DNA of 64,000 nucleotides from Massilia sp. PAMC28688 (GCF_019443445.1 NZ_CP080378.1:1302001-1366000), one strand, 5' to 3'; shown: positions 22,167 to 31,563, counted from the first letter of the stretch. Notes: generated by a model not told the origin, from the letters alone. Numbers and translations are program-made.

Positions 22167-23363
22167 TCAGACGCGCTCGAAAATGCCTGCCGCGCCCATG
22201 CCGGTACCAACGCACATGGTCACCATGCCGTACTTGAGGTTATTGCGGCGCAGTGCGTGGATCACGGTGGCCGCGCGGATGGCGCCGGTCGCGCCCAGCG
22301 GGTGGCCCAGTGCAATCGCGCCGCCCATCGGGTTGACCTTGGCCGGATCGAGGTTCAGGTCGCCCATCACTGCCAGCGCCTGTGCAGCAAACGCTTCGTT
22401 CAGTTCGATCCAGTCCAGCTGGTCCTGGGTGATGCCGGCTGCGGCGCAGGCCGCAGGAATGGCCACCTTGGGACCGATGCCCATGATTTCCGGCGGTACG
22501 CCGCGCACGGCAAACGACGAGAACTTGGCCAGCGGGGTCAGGTTATGCTCGCGCAGGATCTTCTCCGACACGATCAGCAGCGCGCCCGCGCCGTCCGACA
22601 TTTGCGAGCTGTTGGCAGCGGTCACGGTGCCCTTGGCGGCAAACACCGGCTTGAGCTTGCCCAGCGACTCCAGGGTCGAATCGGCACGTGCGCCTTCGTC
22701 GGTGTCGACGGTGCGGCGGCTGATGTCGATCTGGCCGGTGGACAGGTTGGGCGTGCGGGTGATGATTTCAACCGGGGTGGTCTCATCCTTGAAGAAGCCG
22801 GCCTGCTGGGCGGCGATGGCGCGGCGGTGCGACTCCACCGAGAACGCATCCTGCTGCTCGCGGGTGATCTTCCACTGCTTGGCCACGTTCTCCGCGGTCA
22901 GGCCCATGCCATAGGCCATGCCGACGTTTTCGTCGGTGAACATCTCCAGGTTCATCGATGGGTGGTGGCCCATCATCGGCACCATCGACATCGATTCCAC
23001 GCCGCCGGCCAGCATCACGTCGGCTTCGCCCACGCGGATGCGGTCAGCCGCCATCGAAATGGCGGTGATGCCGGACGCGCAGTAACGGTTCACTGTCACG
23101 CCGCCCACGGTCTTCGGCAGGCCGGCCAGCAGCACCGCCATGCGGGCAATGTTGAAGCCCTGCTCCGCTTCCGGGAACGAGCAGCCGATGACGGCGTCCG
23201 TGATCAAGGCCGGGTCAAGGCCTGACGCCTGCGACATGGCCGACTGGATGGCACGCACCAGCAGGTCGTCCGGACGGGTGGTGCGGAACATGCCGCGCGG
23301 CGCCTTGCCGATCGGGGTGCGGGTTGCGGAGACGATGTAGGCGTCGGTAAGTTGTTTGCTCAT
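22167..23363 (-). CDS. fadA: Acetyl-CoA C-acyltransferase (thiolase)
   Basis: A 398-residue thiolase that performs the last step of beta-oxidation, cleaving 3-ketoacyl-CoA with CoA. All catalytic elements are present: nucleophile C95 in NRYCASG, NEAFAAQ, H354 in GHPLGATG and C384 in CVGTGMG. It is the last gene of the operon and precedes a strong terminator. FadA-type degradative function is inferred from the neighbouring dehydrogenase/hydratase and acyl-CoA dehydrogenase genes; biosynthetic thiolases look similar. Confidence 0.93.
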   Translation of the reverse strand: MSKQLTDAYIVSATRTPIGKAPRGMFRTTRPDDLLVRAIQSAMSQASGLDPALITDAVIGCSFPEAEQGFNIARMAVLLAGLPKTVGGVTVNRYCASGITAISMAADRIRVGEADVMLAGGVESMSMVPMMGHHPSMNLEMFTDENVGMAYGMGLTAENVAKQWKITREQQDAFSVESHRRAIAAQQAGFFKDETTPVEIITRTPNLSTGQIDISRRTVDTDEGARADSTLESLGKLKPVFAAKGTVTAANSSQMSDGAGALLIVSEKILREHNLTPLAKFSSFAVRGVPPEIMGIGPKVAIPAACAAAGITQDQLDWIELNEAFAAQALAVMGDLNLDPAKVNPMGGAIALGHPLGATGAIRAATVIHALRRNNLKYGMVTMCVGTGMGAAGIFERV

Positions 23364-23418
23364 GTTGTTCTCTCAAATATTCTGTGGTTCGAAATGGGAT
23401 GACCGGATGCCGATGTGC

Positions 23419-23931
23419 TTACCGCTTTTCAGACAGATACCAGTCGACCTGCACCTGGGCCGCCAGCGTTCCCTGCTCGTCGTAGACATCGACTTCGACA
23501 GGAAACGCGATCTTGCCTTCAGCTTTCAGCGTGGCCTTCAGGGCCGCGATATCGCCAGGTACCCGGCCTTCGGCGCGCGTCGCACCCTTGGCCACTTTCT
23601 GGTACTGGATGCGTGACTCCTTGGCCACCGGGCGCAATCCCATGATCAGGTCAGCAAAGCCGCCTGCCATGGCCGCGCCCGAAGCCGTTTCGGCCAGCGT
23701 GAACAAGGCCCCGGCGTGCGGCGTGCCGAGGTGGTTGTTCAGCTTTGGGTCGGCCGGCATCGACACACGGCTGGTGCCGTTGCCGATGTCGTCGATACGA
23801 ATCCCCAGCAACTGCGTGAATGGCAGGGTTTCCATCATTTGCTGCTTGATACGGTCATACACCATGCTTGGCCTCACGCGCAGTAATAACTTGAATGCTA
23901 AGCGGCCGATGCTTCGGGATGCAATCGACAT
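23419..23931 (-). CDS. Hotdog-fold thioesterase, PaaI/DUF4442-like
   Basis: A 170-residue single hotdog domain. The segment LNNHLGTPHAGALFTLAETASG corresponds to the PaaI active-site helix region, with HAGA before the hotdog helix. The enzyme probably hydrolyses acyl-CoA intermediates that would otherwise trap CoA. Placed between fadB-like and fadA-like genes with gaps of 9 and 55 bp, it belongs to the same transcript. The exact substrate is unknown. Confidence 0.82.
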   Translation of the reverse strand: MSIASRSIGRLAFKLLLRVRPSMVYDRIKQQMMETLPFTQLLGIRIDDIGNGTSRVSMPADPKLNNHLGTPHAGALFTLAETASGAAMAGGFADLIMGLRPVAKESRIQYQKVAKGATRAEGRVPGDIAALKATLKAEGKIAFPVEVDVYDEQGTLAAQVQVDWYLSEKR

Positions 23932-23940
23932 CGCGGATAC

Positions 23941-26337
23941 TTAATTGCGAACCGGTTTACCGGTCTGCATCATGCCCATGATCCGTTCCTGCGATTTCGG
24001 ATGGTTCAGGAGCTCCAGGAAAGCCTTGCGTTCCATGTCGAGGAACCACTGCTCGGACACCACGCTGCCCTGGTCCACATTACCGCCCGATACGATCTCG
24101 GCGATCATCTCGCCCAGCTTGAAGTCGTGCGCGGAGATGAAGCCGCCGTCACGCATGTTCACCAGCTGTGCCTTGATGGTGCCGTAGCCGTAGCGGCCCG
24201 TCACGGTCACCGGCTTTTGCAGTGGCGGACGGTAGCCGGCGTCGAACATCGAACGCGCCGTTACCTTGGCCACGTGCAGCAGCTCGTACGGGTTGAAGAC
24301 GATAATGTCGTCTTCCTTAAGGTAGCCCATCGCTTTTGCTTCCAGTGCCGACTTCGACACGTTGGCGGTAGCCGCATTGGTGAAACCGGTCTTGAGGAAT
24401 TGCAGGATGTCGGTGCCCTTGGCTTCGTTGGACGCGCGTACTGCCGCTTCCTTCAAGCCGCCGCCCGCTGGAATCAGGCCCACGCCCACTTCCACCAGGC
24501 CGATGTACGACTCGATCGATGCCACGCGCTTCGATGCGTGCAGCGCCATTTCGCAACCACCGCCCAGTGCCAGGCCAGCCACTGCGGCCACTACCGGCAC
24601 GTTCGAGTACTTCATGGCCATGAAGGTGTCCTGCAACAGGGCGATGCCAGGCTCCATGGCCTTGGCGCCGCCCTGCATGAACAGAGGCAGTGCCGACTGC
24701 AGGTCAGCGCCGGCCGAGAAAGCGCCACCGTCAGCGGCGTCGGTATTCCAGATGACCAGGCCCTTGAAGTTCTTTTCCGCTTCGGCTTGTGCCATCTTCA
24801 GGCCGTTGATCACGCCTTCGCCGATGACATGCATCTTGGTCTTGAGCGAGATGACCAGCACTTCGTCGTCCATGTGCCAGATGCGCACGGAGTCGTCTTC
24901 GTGGAAGGTGGTACCGGCGGTCTTGCCGTCAATGGCGCCGGCACCGAGCACTGGTGCACGGAACGGCTGACGCTCGTACACCGGCAGGGTCGAACGGGGC
25001 ACATAGGCGTTGGCCGACGCGGAGAACGAGCCTTCGGCAGTGTGAACACCTTTCTCGGCCACAGGACCTTCAAACACCCATGCCGGCAGCGGGGCCGAGC
25101 ACAGTGCGTTGCCGGCGTCGATGTCTTCCTTGACCCAGTTGGCGATCTGCGTCCAGCCGGCACTCTGCCACGTCTCGAACGGGCCGACCTGCCAGCCGAA
25201 GCCCCAGCGCATGGCAAAGTCGATGTCGCGCGCATTGTCGGCGATCGAACCCAGGTGCACGGCGATGTAGTGGAAAGCGTCGCGGAAGATCGCCCACAGG
25301 AACTGCGCCTGCGGATTGGTCGACTCGCGCAGAGCCTTGAATTTCTTGACCGGGTCTTTCTCTTTCAGGATGCGGCCAACGATGTCGGCAGCCTTGCCGC
25401 CACCGGCGACGTATTCGCCGGATGCGAAGTCCAGGCGCTGGATCTCCTTGCCAACCTTCTTGTAGAAGCCTGCGCCGGCCTTCTGGCCCAGGGCACCGGC
25501 TGCGACCAGCTTGGCCAGCACTTCCGGCGTCTTGTAGACGGCGAAGAACGGATCATCGGCCAGGTTGTCCTGCATGGTCTTGATGACATGGCCCATCGTG
25601 TCCAGGCCCACCACGTCAGCGGTGCGGAAGGTGCCGGACTTGGCGCGGCCAAGCTTGGCGCCAGTCAGGTCGTCGACCACATCCACCGACAGGCCGAATT
25701 TTTCAGCTTCGTGGATGATGGCCAGCATGCCGAAGATGCCGACGCGGTTGGCGATGAAGTTTGGCGTGTCCTTGGCGCGTACCACGCCCTTGCCCAGCGT
25801 CGTGGTCAGGAAGCCTTCGAGCTGGTCGGCGATTTCGGGGCGCGTGGCAGCGGTCGGGATGATTTCGACCAGGTGCATGTAGCGCGGTGGATTGAAGAAG
25901 TGAACGCCGCAGAAGCGCGACTTCAGCTCGTCGTCAAAGCCTTCGGACAGCTTGGTGATCGACAGGCCCGAGGTGTTGGTGGCGAAAATGGCGTTTGGCG
26001 CGATGTGCGGCGCGACCTTCTTGTACAGGTCGTGCTTCCAGTCCATGCGTTCGGCGATTGCTTCGATGATCAGATCGCAGCCGGCCAGCAGTTCCAGGTT
26101 GTCTTCGTAGTTGGCGACCTGGATCAGTGCCGCGTCATCCTTGTTGCCCAGCGGCGCAGGCGAGAGCTTTTTCAGGTTCTCGATGGCGCGCAGCACGATG
26201 CCATTCTTGTTGCCGTCCTTGGCCGGCAGGTCGAACAGCACCACCGGCACGCGCGCATTGGCGCAGTGGGCAGCGATTTGCGCACCCATCACGCCGGCGC
26301 CCAGCACGGCCACTTTTTTAACGATGAAATTGGTCAT
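23941..26337 (-). CDS. 3-hydroxyacyl-CoA dehydrogenase/enoyl-CoA hydratase fusion (FadN type)
   Basis: A 798-residue bifunctional enzyme. The NAD-binding Rossmann motif LGAGVMG is at the extreme N-terminus, followed by the hydroxyacyl-CoA dehydrogenase C-domain (NFIANRVG). The crotonase domain is C-terminal (GLALGGGCEMAL, VEVGVGLIPAGGG). This order, dehydrogenase first, is that of FadN/YusL and the reverse of E. coli FadB. It carries out hydration and NAD-dependent oxidation in beta-oxidation. The gap to the acyl-CoA dehydrogenase gene upstream is 17 bp. Confidence 0.94.
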   Translation of the reverse strand: MTNFIVKKVAVLGAGVMGAQIAAHCANARVPVVLFDLPAKDGNKNGIVLRAIENLKKLSPAPLGNKDDAALIQVANYEDNLELLAGCDLIIEAIAERMDWKHDLYKKVAPHIAPNAIFATNTSGLSITKLSEGFDDELKSRFCGVHFFNPPRYMHLVEIIPTAATRPEIADQLEGFLTTTLGKGVVRAKDTPNFIANRVGIFGMLAIIHEAEKFGLSVDVVDDLTGAKLGRAKSGTFRTADVVGLDTMGHVIKTMQDNLADDPFFAVYKTPEVLAKLVAAGALGQKAGAGFYKKVGKEIQRLDFASGEYVAGGGKAADIVGRILKEKDPVKKFKALRESTNPQAQFLWAIFRDAFHYIAVHLGSIADNARDIDFAMRWGFGWQVGPFETWQSAGWTQIANWVKEDIDAGNALCSAPLPAWVFEGPVAEKGVHTAEGSFSASANAYVPRSTLPVYERQPFRAPVLGAGAIDGKTAGTTFHEDDSVRIWHMDDEVLVISLKTKMHVIGEGVINGLKMAQAEAEKNFKGLVIWNTDAADGGAFSAGADLQSALPLFMQGGAKAMEPGIALLQDTFMAMKYSNVPVVAAVAGLALGGGCEMALHASKRVASIESYIGLVEVGVGLIPAGGGLKEAAVRASNEAKGTDILQFLKTGFTNAATANVSKSALEAKAMGYLKEDDIIVFNPYELLHVAKVTARSMFDAGYRPPLQKPVTVTGRYGYGTIKAQLVNMRDGGFISAHDFKLGEMIAEIVSGGNVDQGSVVSEQWFLDMERKAFLELLNHPKSQERIMGMMQTGKPVRN

Positions 26338-26354
26338 ATTCTTATCCTCGTGTC

Positions 26355-28145
26355 TTAGAACAGATCGGCGTCGAGAGCCATCAGGTTGGCCGAGCCCGAA
26401 CGCGCCTGGCGGATCAGGGTGGCGGTTTCAGGCTGCAGGCGCGCAAAATAGAAGCGTGCCGTGGCCAGTTTAGCTTTGTAGAAGTTGTCGCCCGAATCTT
26501 CCTTGGCCAGCGCGATCTTCGCCATCTGCGCAAAGAAGTAGCTGTAGATCAGGTGACCGACCACGCGCAGGTAAGGCACGGCTGCGGCGCCCACCTCGTC
26601 CGGATTCTGGAACGCCTTCATGCCGATTTCCATGGTCAGCTTGGTGACCTTGTCGCCCAGGTCGCCCAGCGGCGTGATGAACTCGGACAGCGCTTCATCG
26701 GTGCCGTTTTCTTCGACGAAGGTCTTGATCTTCTCGCCGAACTTGCGCAGCTTGGCGCCGTTGTCCATCAGGACCTTGCGGCCCAGCAGGTCAAGCGACT
26801 GGATGGTGTTGGTGCCTTCGTAGATCAGGTTGATACGCGCATCACGCACGTACTGCTCCATGCCCCACTCCGAGATGTAGCCGTGGCCGCCGTAGACCTG
26901 CATCGCTTCCGAGGTGGCGATCCAGGCGTTGTCGGTGATGAAGGCCTTGATCACTGGCGTGAGCAGCGCAACTTCATCGGCCGCTTCCTTGCGCACTTCT
27001 TCGTCAGGGTGATTCAGTTCGCGGTCGATCTGCAGTGCCACGTACGACGAGAAAGCGCGTGCGCCTTCGGCGTAGGCTTTGCCGGTCAACAGCATGCGGC
27101 GCACGTCGGCGTGCACGATGATCGGGTCGGCCTGCTTTTCAGGCGCCTTGACACCCGACAGGCTGCGCATCTGGATGCGGTCCTTGGCGTACACCAGCGC
27201 GTTCTGGTAAGCCACTTCGGTCAGGCCCAGCGACTGCATGCCCACTCCCAGGCGGGCGGCGTTCATGAATACGAACATGGCGTTCAAGCCCTTGTTCGGC
27301 TGGCCGATGATCCAGCCACGGGCGCCGTCCAGGTTCATCTGGCAGGTCGAGTTGCCGTGGATGCCCATCTTTTCTTCGATGGCGCCGCAGGTGATGTTAT
27401 TGCGCTCGCCGATGGTGCCGTCTGCGTTTGGCAGGAACTTCGGCACCAGGAACAGCGAAATGCCTTTCGAGCCTTCCGGTGCGTCCGGCACGCGGGCCAG
27501 CACCAGGTGGATGATGTTCTCGGACATATCGTGCTCGCCGGCCGAGATGAAGATCTTGGAGCCGGTGATCAGCCACGAGCCGTCTTCCTGTGGCAGCGCT
27601 TTCGAGCGCAGCATGCCCAGGTCGGTGCCGCAGTGCGATTCGGTCAGGCACATGGTGCCGGTCCAGTCGCCCGATACCAGCTTTGGCAGGTAAGTCTTTT
27701 TCTGTTCGTCGGTGCCGTGCTCCAGCAGGCACTCGTAGGCGCCGTGCGACAGGCCAGGGTACATCGACCAGGCCTGGTTGGAGGAGTTGAGCATCTCGTA
27801 GAACGAGTTGTTCACCACGATCGGCAGGCCCTGGCCGCCGTATTCAGGGTCGCACGCCAGCGCTGCCCAGCCGCCTTCGACGTACTGCTTGTACGCTTCC
27901 TTGAAACCTTTTGGCGTGGTGACCGACTTGGTCGCGGCATCATAGTGGCAGCCTTCACGATCGCCCGAATGGTTCAGCGGGAACAGGACGTTCTGCGTGA
28001 ACTTGGCGCCTTCTTCCAGTACCTGGTTGATGATGTCGGCATCGACGTCCTCGAACTTCGGCATCTGCTTCAATTCGTCGGTAACGTTGAGGAATTCGTG
28101 CAGCAGAAAGTGCATATCCCGAAGTGGTGCGACGTATTGACCCAT
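26355..28145 (-). CDS. Acyl-CoA dehydrogenase (four-domain type)
   Basis: A 596-residue flavoprotein that starts beta-oxidation by introducing the trans-2 double bond. It has the short N-terminal extension of this subfamily (YVAPLRDMHFLLHE), the flavin-binding TESHCGTDLG and GSKIFISAGEHD blocks, the catalytic-region helix with YGGHGYISEWGMEQYVRDARI, and an extra C-terminal domain ending in LMALDADLF. This is the first gene of a four-gene operon. AGGAG precedes the ATG. A short palindrome in the leader may be the site of the TetR regulator encoded just upstream. Confidence 0.94.
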   Translation of the reverse strand: MGQYVAPLRDMHFLLHEFLNVTDELKQMPKFEDVDADIINQVLEEGAKFTQNVLFPLNHSGDREGCHYDAATKSVTTPKGFKEAYKQYVEGGWAALACDPEYGGQGLPIVVNNSFYEMLNSSNQAWSMYPGLSHGAYECLLEHGTDEQKKTYLPKLVSGDWTGTMCLTESHCGTDLGMLRSKALPQEDGSWLITGSKIFISAGEHDMSENIIHLVLARVPDAPEGSKGISLFLVPKFLPNADGTIGERNNITCGAIEEKMGIHGNSTCQMNLDGARGWIIGQPNKGLNAMFVFMNAARLGVGMQSLGLTEVAYQNALVYAKDRIQMRSLSGVKAPEKQADPIIVHADVRRMLLTGKAYAEGARAFSSYVALQIDRELNHPDEEVRKEAADEVALLTPVIKAFITDNAWIATSEAMQVYGGHGYISEWGMEQYVRDARINLIYEGTNTIQSLDLLGRKVLMDNGAKLRKFGEKIKTFVEENGTDEALSEFITPLGDLGDKVTKLTMEIGMKAFQNPDEVGAAAVPYLRVVGHLIYSYFFAQMAKIALAKEDSGDNFYKAKLATARFYFARLQPETATLIRQARSGSANLMALDADLF

Positions 28146-28158
28146 GATTTATCTCCTG

Positions 28159-28166
28159 ACGAACGT
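28159..28166. promoter_or_regulatory. Candidate TetR half-palindrome before the acyl-CoA dehydrogenase
   Basis: ACGAACGT (ACGTTCGT on the sense strand) lies 14 bp before the ATG; ACGCTCGT occurs at the tetR promoter. Short, therefore weak evidence. Confidence 0.3.
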
Positions 28167-28210
28167 ATGATTGAAACCCGGACGGCAACAGCGCCGTACC
28201 GGGCAGGTGT

Positions 28211-28852
28211 TTATTCCTGTGATGGCTTGCTTTGATTCTGATAATTTTCGATGAGGCGTTCGAATCCCGTGCGGGCCCGGTCGACGCTGCCCGGCATGCG
28301 CAGGAAGCGCGCATCGTGGTGCAGTGCCAGGATCAGGCCATACATCTCGTAGACCATCTGGTGCGGATCGGTACCGGCCTTGAGGTCGCCGATTTCGATG
28401 GACTGCTCGACACAGCGCAGCAAAGCGCCCTGCCAGGCACGCACCATCGATACCAGTTCCTCGCGAATCGGACCCGGGCGATCGTCGTACTCCACTGCGC
28501 CGCTGATATAAATGCAGCCGGAGGCAATTTCGACACTCACGCGCTTGATCCAGCGCGCATACATCGACGTCAGACGTGCAATCCCGCGTGCCTCTTTCAC
28601 ACTGGGGAAAAATACTTCCTGCTCGAAGCGGTGGTGGTACAGCTTGAGCACTTCCATCTGCAAGTCTTCGCGCGAACCGAAATGCGCGAACACGCCAGAT
28701 TTACTCATGTTCATTTTGTCGGCGAGCAGGCCAATGGTCAGGCCTTCCAGACCCTCGCGGCTGGCGAGGTCCAGTGCAACGTCAAGGATGGCTGCCCTGG
28801 TGAGCTCGCCCTTGCGCATGAATTTGGCTGAAGTGTTGATAGTATTACCCAC
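28211..28852 (-). CDS. TetR family regulator, probable control of the beta-oxidation operon
   Basis: A 213-residue TetR protein. The N-terminal helix-turn-helix is clear (TRAAILDVALDLASREG, then MSKSGVFAHFGSREDL), and the C-terminal ligand domain contains the WxxR-like and GxxLALHHD helices seen in fatty-acid regulators. The start at 28852 is GTG; ATG 28819, just before RKGELTRAA, is an equally plausible start and would give 202 residues. It is encoded 65 bp upstream of the acyl-CoA dehydrogenase on the same strand. Repression relieved by long-chain acyl-CoA is the likely mode, by analogy with related proteobacterial regulators. Confidence 0.88.
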   Translation of the reverse strand: MGNTINTSAKFMRKGELTRAAILDVALDLASREGLEGLTIGLLADKMNMSKSGVFAHFGSREDLQMEVLKLYHHRFEQEVFFPSVKEARGIARLTSMYARWIKRVSVEIASGCIYISGAVEYDDRPGPIREELVSMVRAWQGALLRCVEQSIEIGDLKAGTDPHQMVYEMYGLILALHHDARFLRMPGSVDRARTGFERLIENYQNQSKPSQE

Positions 28853-28885
28853 GTGGTTGAAAGTCGCAGCGCAAATGAAATATGA

Positions 28886-28922
28886 ACGCTCGTACTATTA
28901 TCCACTACCGGGTAAATGTCAA
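28886..28922 (-). promoter_or_regulatory. Promoter of tetR with overlapping candidate operator
   Basis: TTGACA (28917-28922), a 16-bp spacer and TAATAG (28895-28900) on the minus strand. ACGCTCGT at 28886-28893 covers the predicted start and resembles the site before the acyl-CoA dehydrogenase, which suggests autoregulation. Confidence 0.45.
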
Positions 28923-28926
28923 ACGG

Positions 28927-28964
28927 GAACTTAGAAGTGAAGTTCTATTGGTGCGATGCACCAA
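28927..28964. promoter_or_regulatory. Two adjacent palindromes upstream of tetR
   Basis: GAACTT-N7-AAGTTC (28927-28945) is followed after 2 bp by TTGGTGC-GAT-GCACCAA (28948-28964). They lie upstream of the tetR -35. The second has perfect 7-bp arms. No T-run follows either, so an operator is likelier than a terminator of hslR. Confidence 0.4.
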
Positions 28965-29040
28965 ATTACCGAGCATTTGTACGGCAAAACCAGGGCAAAA
29001 ACTTGTCTTCTGCACTAGCATTTCCGCGAATCGCAGTGTT

Positions 29041-29415
29041 TTATTCGCTCGCCTTGCTGATGGCACGCCGGTCACGCTTGGTGGGGCGCCCCTTGATGGT
29101 GGTGCCCGGTTCGCGGTACAGCTTGCGCGCCTCCTGGTCATTCTCGCGCTTGGTCACGCTGGCCGATGTTTCTTCGTACAGCAGGCGGGCGACCGGGGCC
29201 GGGCCGCGCACATCCGATATGCCCAGCACAATCACTTCCCAGACCTCGGCGCCGTTATCGACCAGTAGCTTTTCGCCGATCTTGACGGTCCGTGCCGGCT
29301 TGATGCGCTCACCGTCCACCCGCACCCGGCCCGTATCGACGGCATCGGTTGCCAGCGAGCGGGTCTTGAAAAAACGGGCGGCCCAGAGCCATTTGTCGAT
29401 GCGAACGTTGTCCAT
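29041..29415 (-). CDS. hslR: Heat-shock protein 15 homologue, S4 RNA-binding protein
   Basis: A 124-residue protein with an N-terminal S4 domain (VRIDKWLWAARFFKTRSLATDAV) and a basic C-terminal tail (GRPTKRDRRAISK). Hsp15 binds free 50S subunits carrying stalled peptidyl-tRNA and helps recycle them. Length and domain layout match the family. It follows clsB by 16 bp on the same strand. Confidence 0.9.
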   Translation of the reverse strand: MDNVRIDKWLWAARFFKTRSLATDAVDTGRVRVDGERIKPARTVKIGEKLLVDNGAEVWEVIVLGISDVRGPAPVARLLYEETSASVTKRENDQEARKLYREPGTTIKGRPTKRDRRAISKASE

Positions 29416-29431
29416 GTGCGAATGAGTTAAG

Positions 29432-30595
29432 TCAGGCGTAGCCGATGGCGAATACGCGCATGGCCATTCTATAGAAAAAATACGCGGTGCCGTACCCGGT
29501 TCGCCTGATCCAGCCCACGTTCTCGAAGTCGTTCAGGCAAATCTCCACGCCGTCGCCGATGCCATGCAGAATGTGCTCGCGCATGCTGGCCGCAAAGGCG
29601 GCATCCTTGACCACCACGTTGGCCTCCTGGTTGAGAAACAGCGACAAGCCGTCGCAGTTGCTGGAACCGACGGTTGACCAGTCATCGTCCACCACCGCCA
29701 CCTTGGCATGCAGCTGGGTCTTGCGGTACTCATACACGCGCACGCCGCTGGCAAGCAGTTTGGGATAAAAGGAGCGGGCCACCATATCCTGCAGCACGAT
29801 CTCGCCGACGCCGATCAGGAGCTTGACTTCCACGCCACGCTGGGCGGCCGTGGCCAGGGCGCGCCTGAACTTGTGGCCGGGCGCGAAGTAAGGGTTGACC
29901 AGCAGGACGCTCTTTTTGGCGCGGCCGATCGCCTGCAGGTAGGCACGCTGGATGGTGCGGCGGTTGCGCAGGCTGTCGCGCACGACGAAACCGGCCAGCA
30001 TCGGCTTGTCGCCCGCGCTGGGCTGCTCGCGCATGCGCATCTCGCGAAACAGGCCGATACGCTTGATCAGTCCCAGGCGGCCCACGCGCGCCCACTGAGC
30101 CTGCACTTCCTGCACGATGGGCGAGAGCAGCGGCCCCTTGACCTGCACCGCAAAGTCCCAGCGCGGGGCGGGCAGGCGGCGGCTGATATCGTAGTCGCAG
30201 AACCAGTCGTCATTGATATTGATGCCACCGACAAAAGCCACCTCGCGGTCGACCACGGTGATCTTGCGATGGGTGCGGGCGACGCCGCGCCGGAACCAGC
30301 GGTTGAAGACGCGATAGCGCACGCCTGCTTCGGCAAAGGCCAGGCCCAGGCGCGTGCACTGGCCTTCGCCCGTGCCCCACCAGTCGGTCACCACGCGCAC
30401 CCGCACGCCGCGCTGCGCCGCGGCGATCAGGGCTTGCTCCACCATGCGGCCGGTGTCGTCGTCGGCAAAGATGTAAGTCTCGAAGTAGATCTCGTACTGC
30501 GCCTGCGCGATCGCCTCCAGCATCGCGGGGAACAGTTCGAGTCCGGTTTCGAGCAGCGTGACCTCGTTATTGGATAGAAAGTTGACCGTGCGCAT
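29432..30595 (-). CDS. clsB: Cardiolipin synthase ClsB (phospholipase D family)
   Basis: A 387-residue enzyme with two HxKxxxxD motifs: HRKITVVDREVAFVGG in the first half and HAKVAVVDDDWSTVGSSN in the second, each with its glycine-rich follow-up. ClsB lacks the N-terminal transmembrane helices of ClsA, as here. It condenses phosphatidylglycerol or other phospholipids to cardiolipin at the inner membrane. It lies 24 bp after the EEP-family gene, a pairing common in this group. Confidence 0.9.
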   Translation of the reverse strand: MRTVNFLSNNEVTLLETGLELFPAMLEAIAQAQYEIYFETYIFADDDTGRMVEQALIAAAQRGVRVRVVTDWWGTGEGQCTRLGLAFAEAGVRYRVFNRWFRRGVARTHRKITVVDREVAFVGGININDDWFCDYDISRRLPAPRWDFAVQVKGPLLSPIVQEVQAQWARVGRLGLIKRIGLFREMRMREQPSAGDKPMLAGFVVRDSLRNRRTIQRAYLQAIGRAKKSVLLVNPYFAPGHKFRRALATAAQRGVEVKLLIGVGEIVLQDMVARSFYPKLLASGVRVYEYRKTQLHAKVAVVDDDWSTVGSSNCDGLSLFLNQEANVVVKDAAFAASMREHILHGIGDGVEICLNDFENVGWIRRTGYGTAYFFYRMAMRVFAIGYA

Positions 30596-30619
30596 ACAGC
30601 TTCAGGTAGGTCGCACGCC

Positions 30620-31441
30620 TCAGGCTAACTTGAGCGATGCGACGATGGGGGCGTGATCGGACAGCTTGGCCCATAAGGTACCGTGCAGCACCTGCGCCGT
30701 CTCCACCTTGAAGCCGCGCACATAAATGCGATCCAGCCTGAACCATGGCAGCGCTGCGGGAAAGGTGCGCGCCGGTGCCAGCGGCTTTTCGCGCCGTGCC
30801 AGGCCGCGTACCAGGTCGCCGATCTTGGAACGGGTTCCCAGCTCGTCAAATACTTCCACCACCCCCAGGGCCGTGCGCAGGCGGTCGCTCAGGGTATTGC
30901 GCCAGTCATTGAAGTCGCCGGCGATGATGACCGGCTCGCCATTGGGCGCGGACGCATTGACGCAGTCAATCAGTGCCTGGTTCTGGCGCCCCCGACCTGC
31001 CTCGAACAGGCCAAGATGGACGACAAAGCAGTGGATCGCCACGCCGCCGTTATTGACCACGCAATGCAGGATACCGCGCTGCTCGTATGCATGGTCAGAA
31101 ACGTCGTGGTTGTGGCTTTTGTCGATGGGAAAGCTGCTCAGCAGGGCATTGCCGTGGTGACCATGGTCGTAGACCGCATTCATGCCATAAGCGGAATGCT
31201 CGTGACGCGAGTCGCCGCAGAAAAACTCGTGTTGCGACCGTTCCGGCCAGTGATGGTGCTCGCCATGGCTGGTGGTACCGTATTTGCCGTGGAAGCGGTC
31301 GTGGCGTCCCTGCACTTCCTGCAGAAACACAATATCGGCCTCGAACTGGGCGATGGCCTTCTTGAGGGCCACGACACGGGGCGTGCTCCGGATGGTGGAG
31401 ACACCTTTGTGGATGTTATAGGTTGCAACTCGAATCTTCAT
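30620..31441 (-). CDS. Endonuclease/exonuclease/phosphatase family hydrolase
   Basis: A 273-residue EEP-fold protein. The catalytic blocks are visible: ATYNIHKG at the N-terminus, FLQEVQGR with the metal glutamate, GDFNDWRN, and the C-terminal SDHAPIVA. The family includes DNases, sphingomyelinases and phosphoinositide phosphatases. There is no signal peptide, so a cytoplasmic role, possibly in phospholipid turnover beside clsB, is plausible but unproven. Confidence 0.9.
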   Translation of the reverse strand: MKIRVATYNIHKGVSTIRSTPRVVALKKAIAQFEADIVFLQEVQGRHDRFHGKYGTTSHGEHHHWPERSQHEFFCGDSRHEHSAYGMNAVYDHGHHGNALLSSFPIDKSHNHDVSDHAYEQRGILHCVVNNGGVAIHCFVVHLGLFEAGRGRQNQALIDCVNASAPNGEPVIIAGDFNDWRNTLSDRLRTALGVVEVFDELGTRSKIGDLVRGLARREKPLAPARTFPAALPWFRLDRIYVRGFKVETAQVLHGTLWAKLSDHAPIVASLKLA

Positions 31442-31546
31442 GGGAACATTCTAACCCCACGTCGCTAGCCGTTTGACAAGTAAATCTATCGTGCGCTGAG
31501 CGCGGGCGGAGAATCCCTTCGCTGCACGGCATAAAACGGGGGACTT

Positions 31547-31563
31547 TGTCGGAAAATCTTACA
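31547..31563. promoter_or_regulatory. Distal candidate enhancer (UAS) for the PEP-CTERM gene
   Basis: TGTCGGAAAATCTTACA, a TGT-N11-ACA dyad related to the site at 31673 (12 of 17 bases identical). It is about 212 bp upstream of the -24 element. Confidence 0.5.

Noticed and set aside
24001..26358. A 785-codon open frame on the plus strand
   Set aside because: Antisense to the hydroxyacyl-CoA dehydrogenase/hydratase fusion; no recognisable motif or ribosome binding site.
28948..28964. TTGGTGC-GAT-GCACCAA considered as an NtrC site
   Set aside because: NtrC sites have the opposite arm order (GCAC...GTGC with a longer spacer); kept only as an unassigned palindrome.
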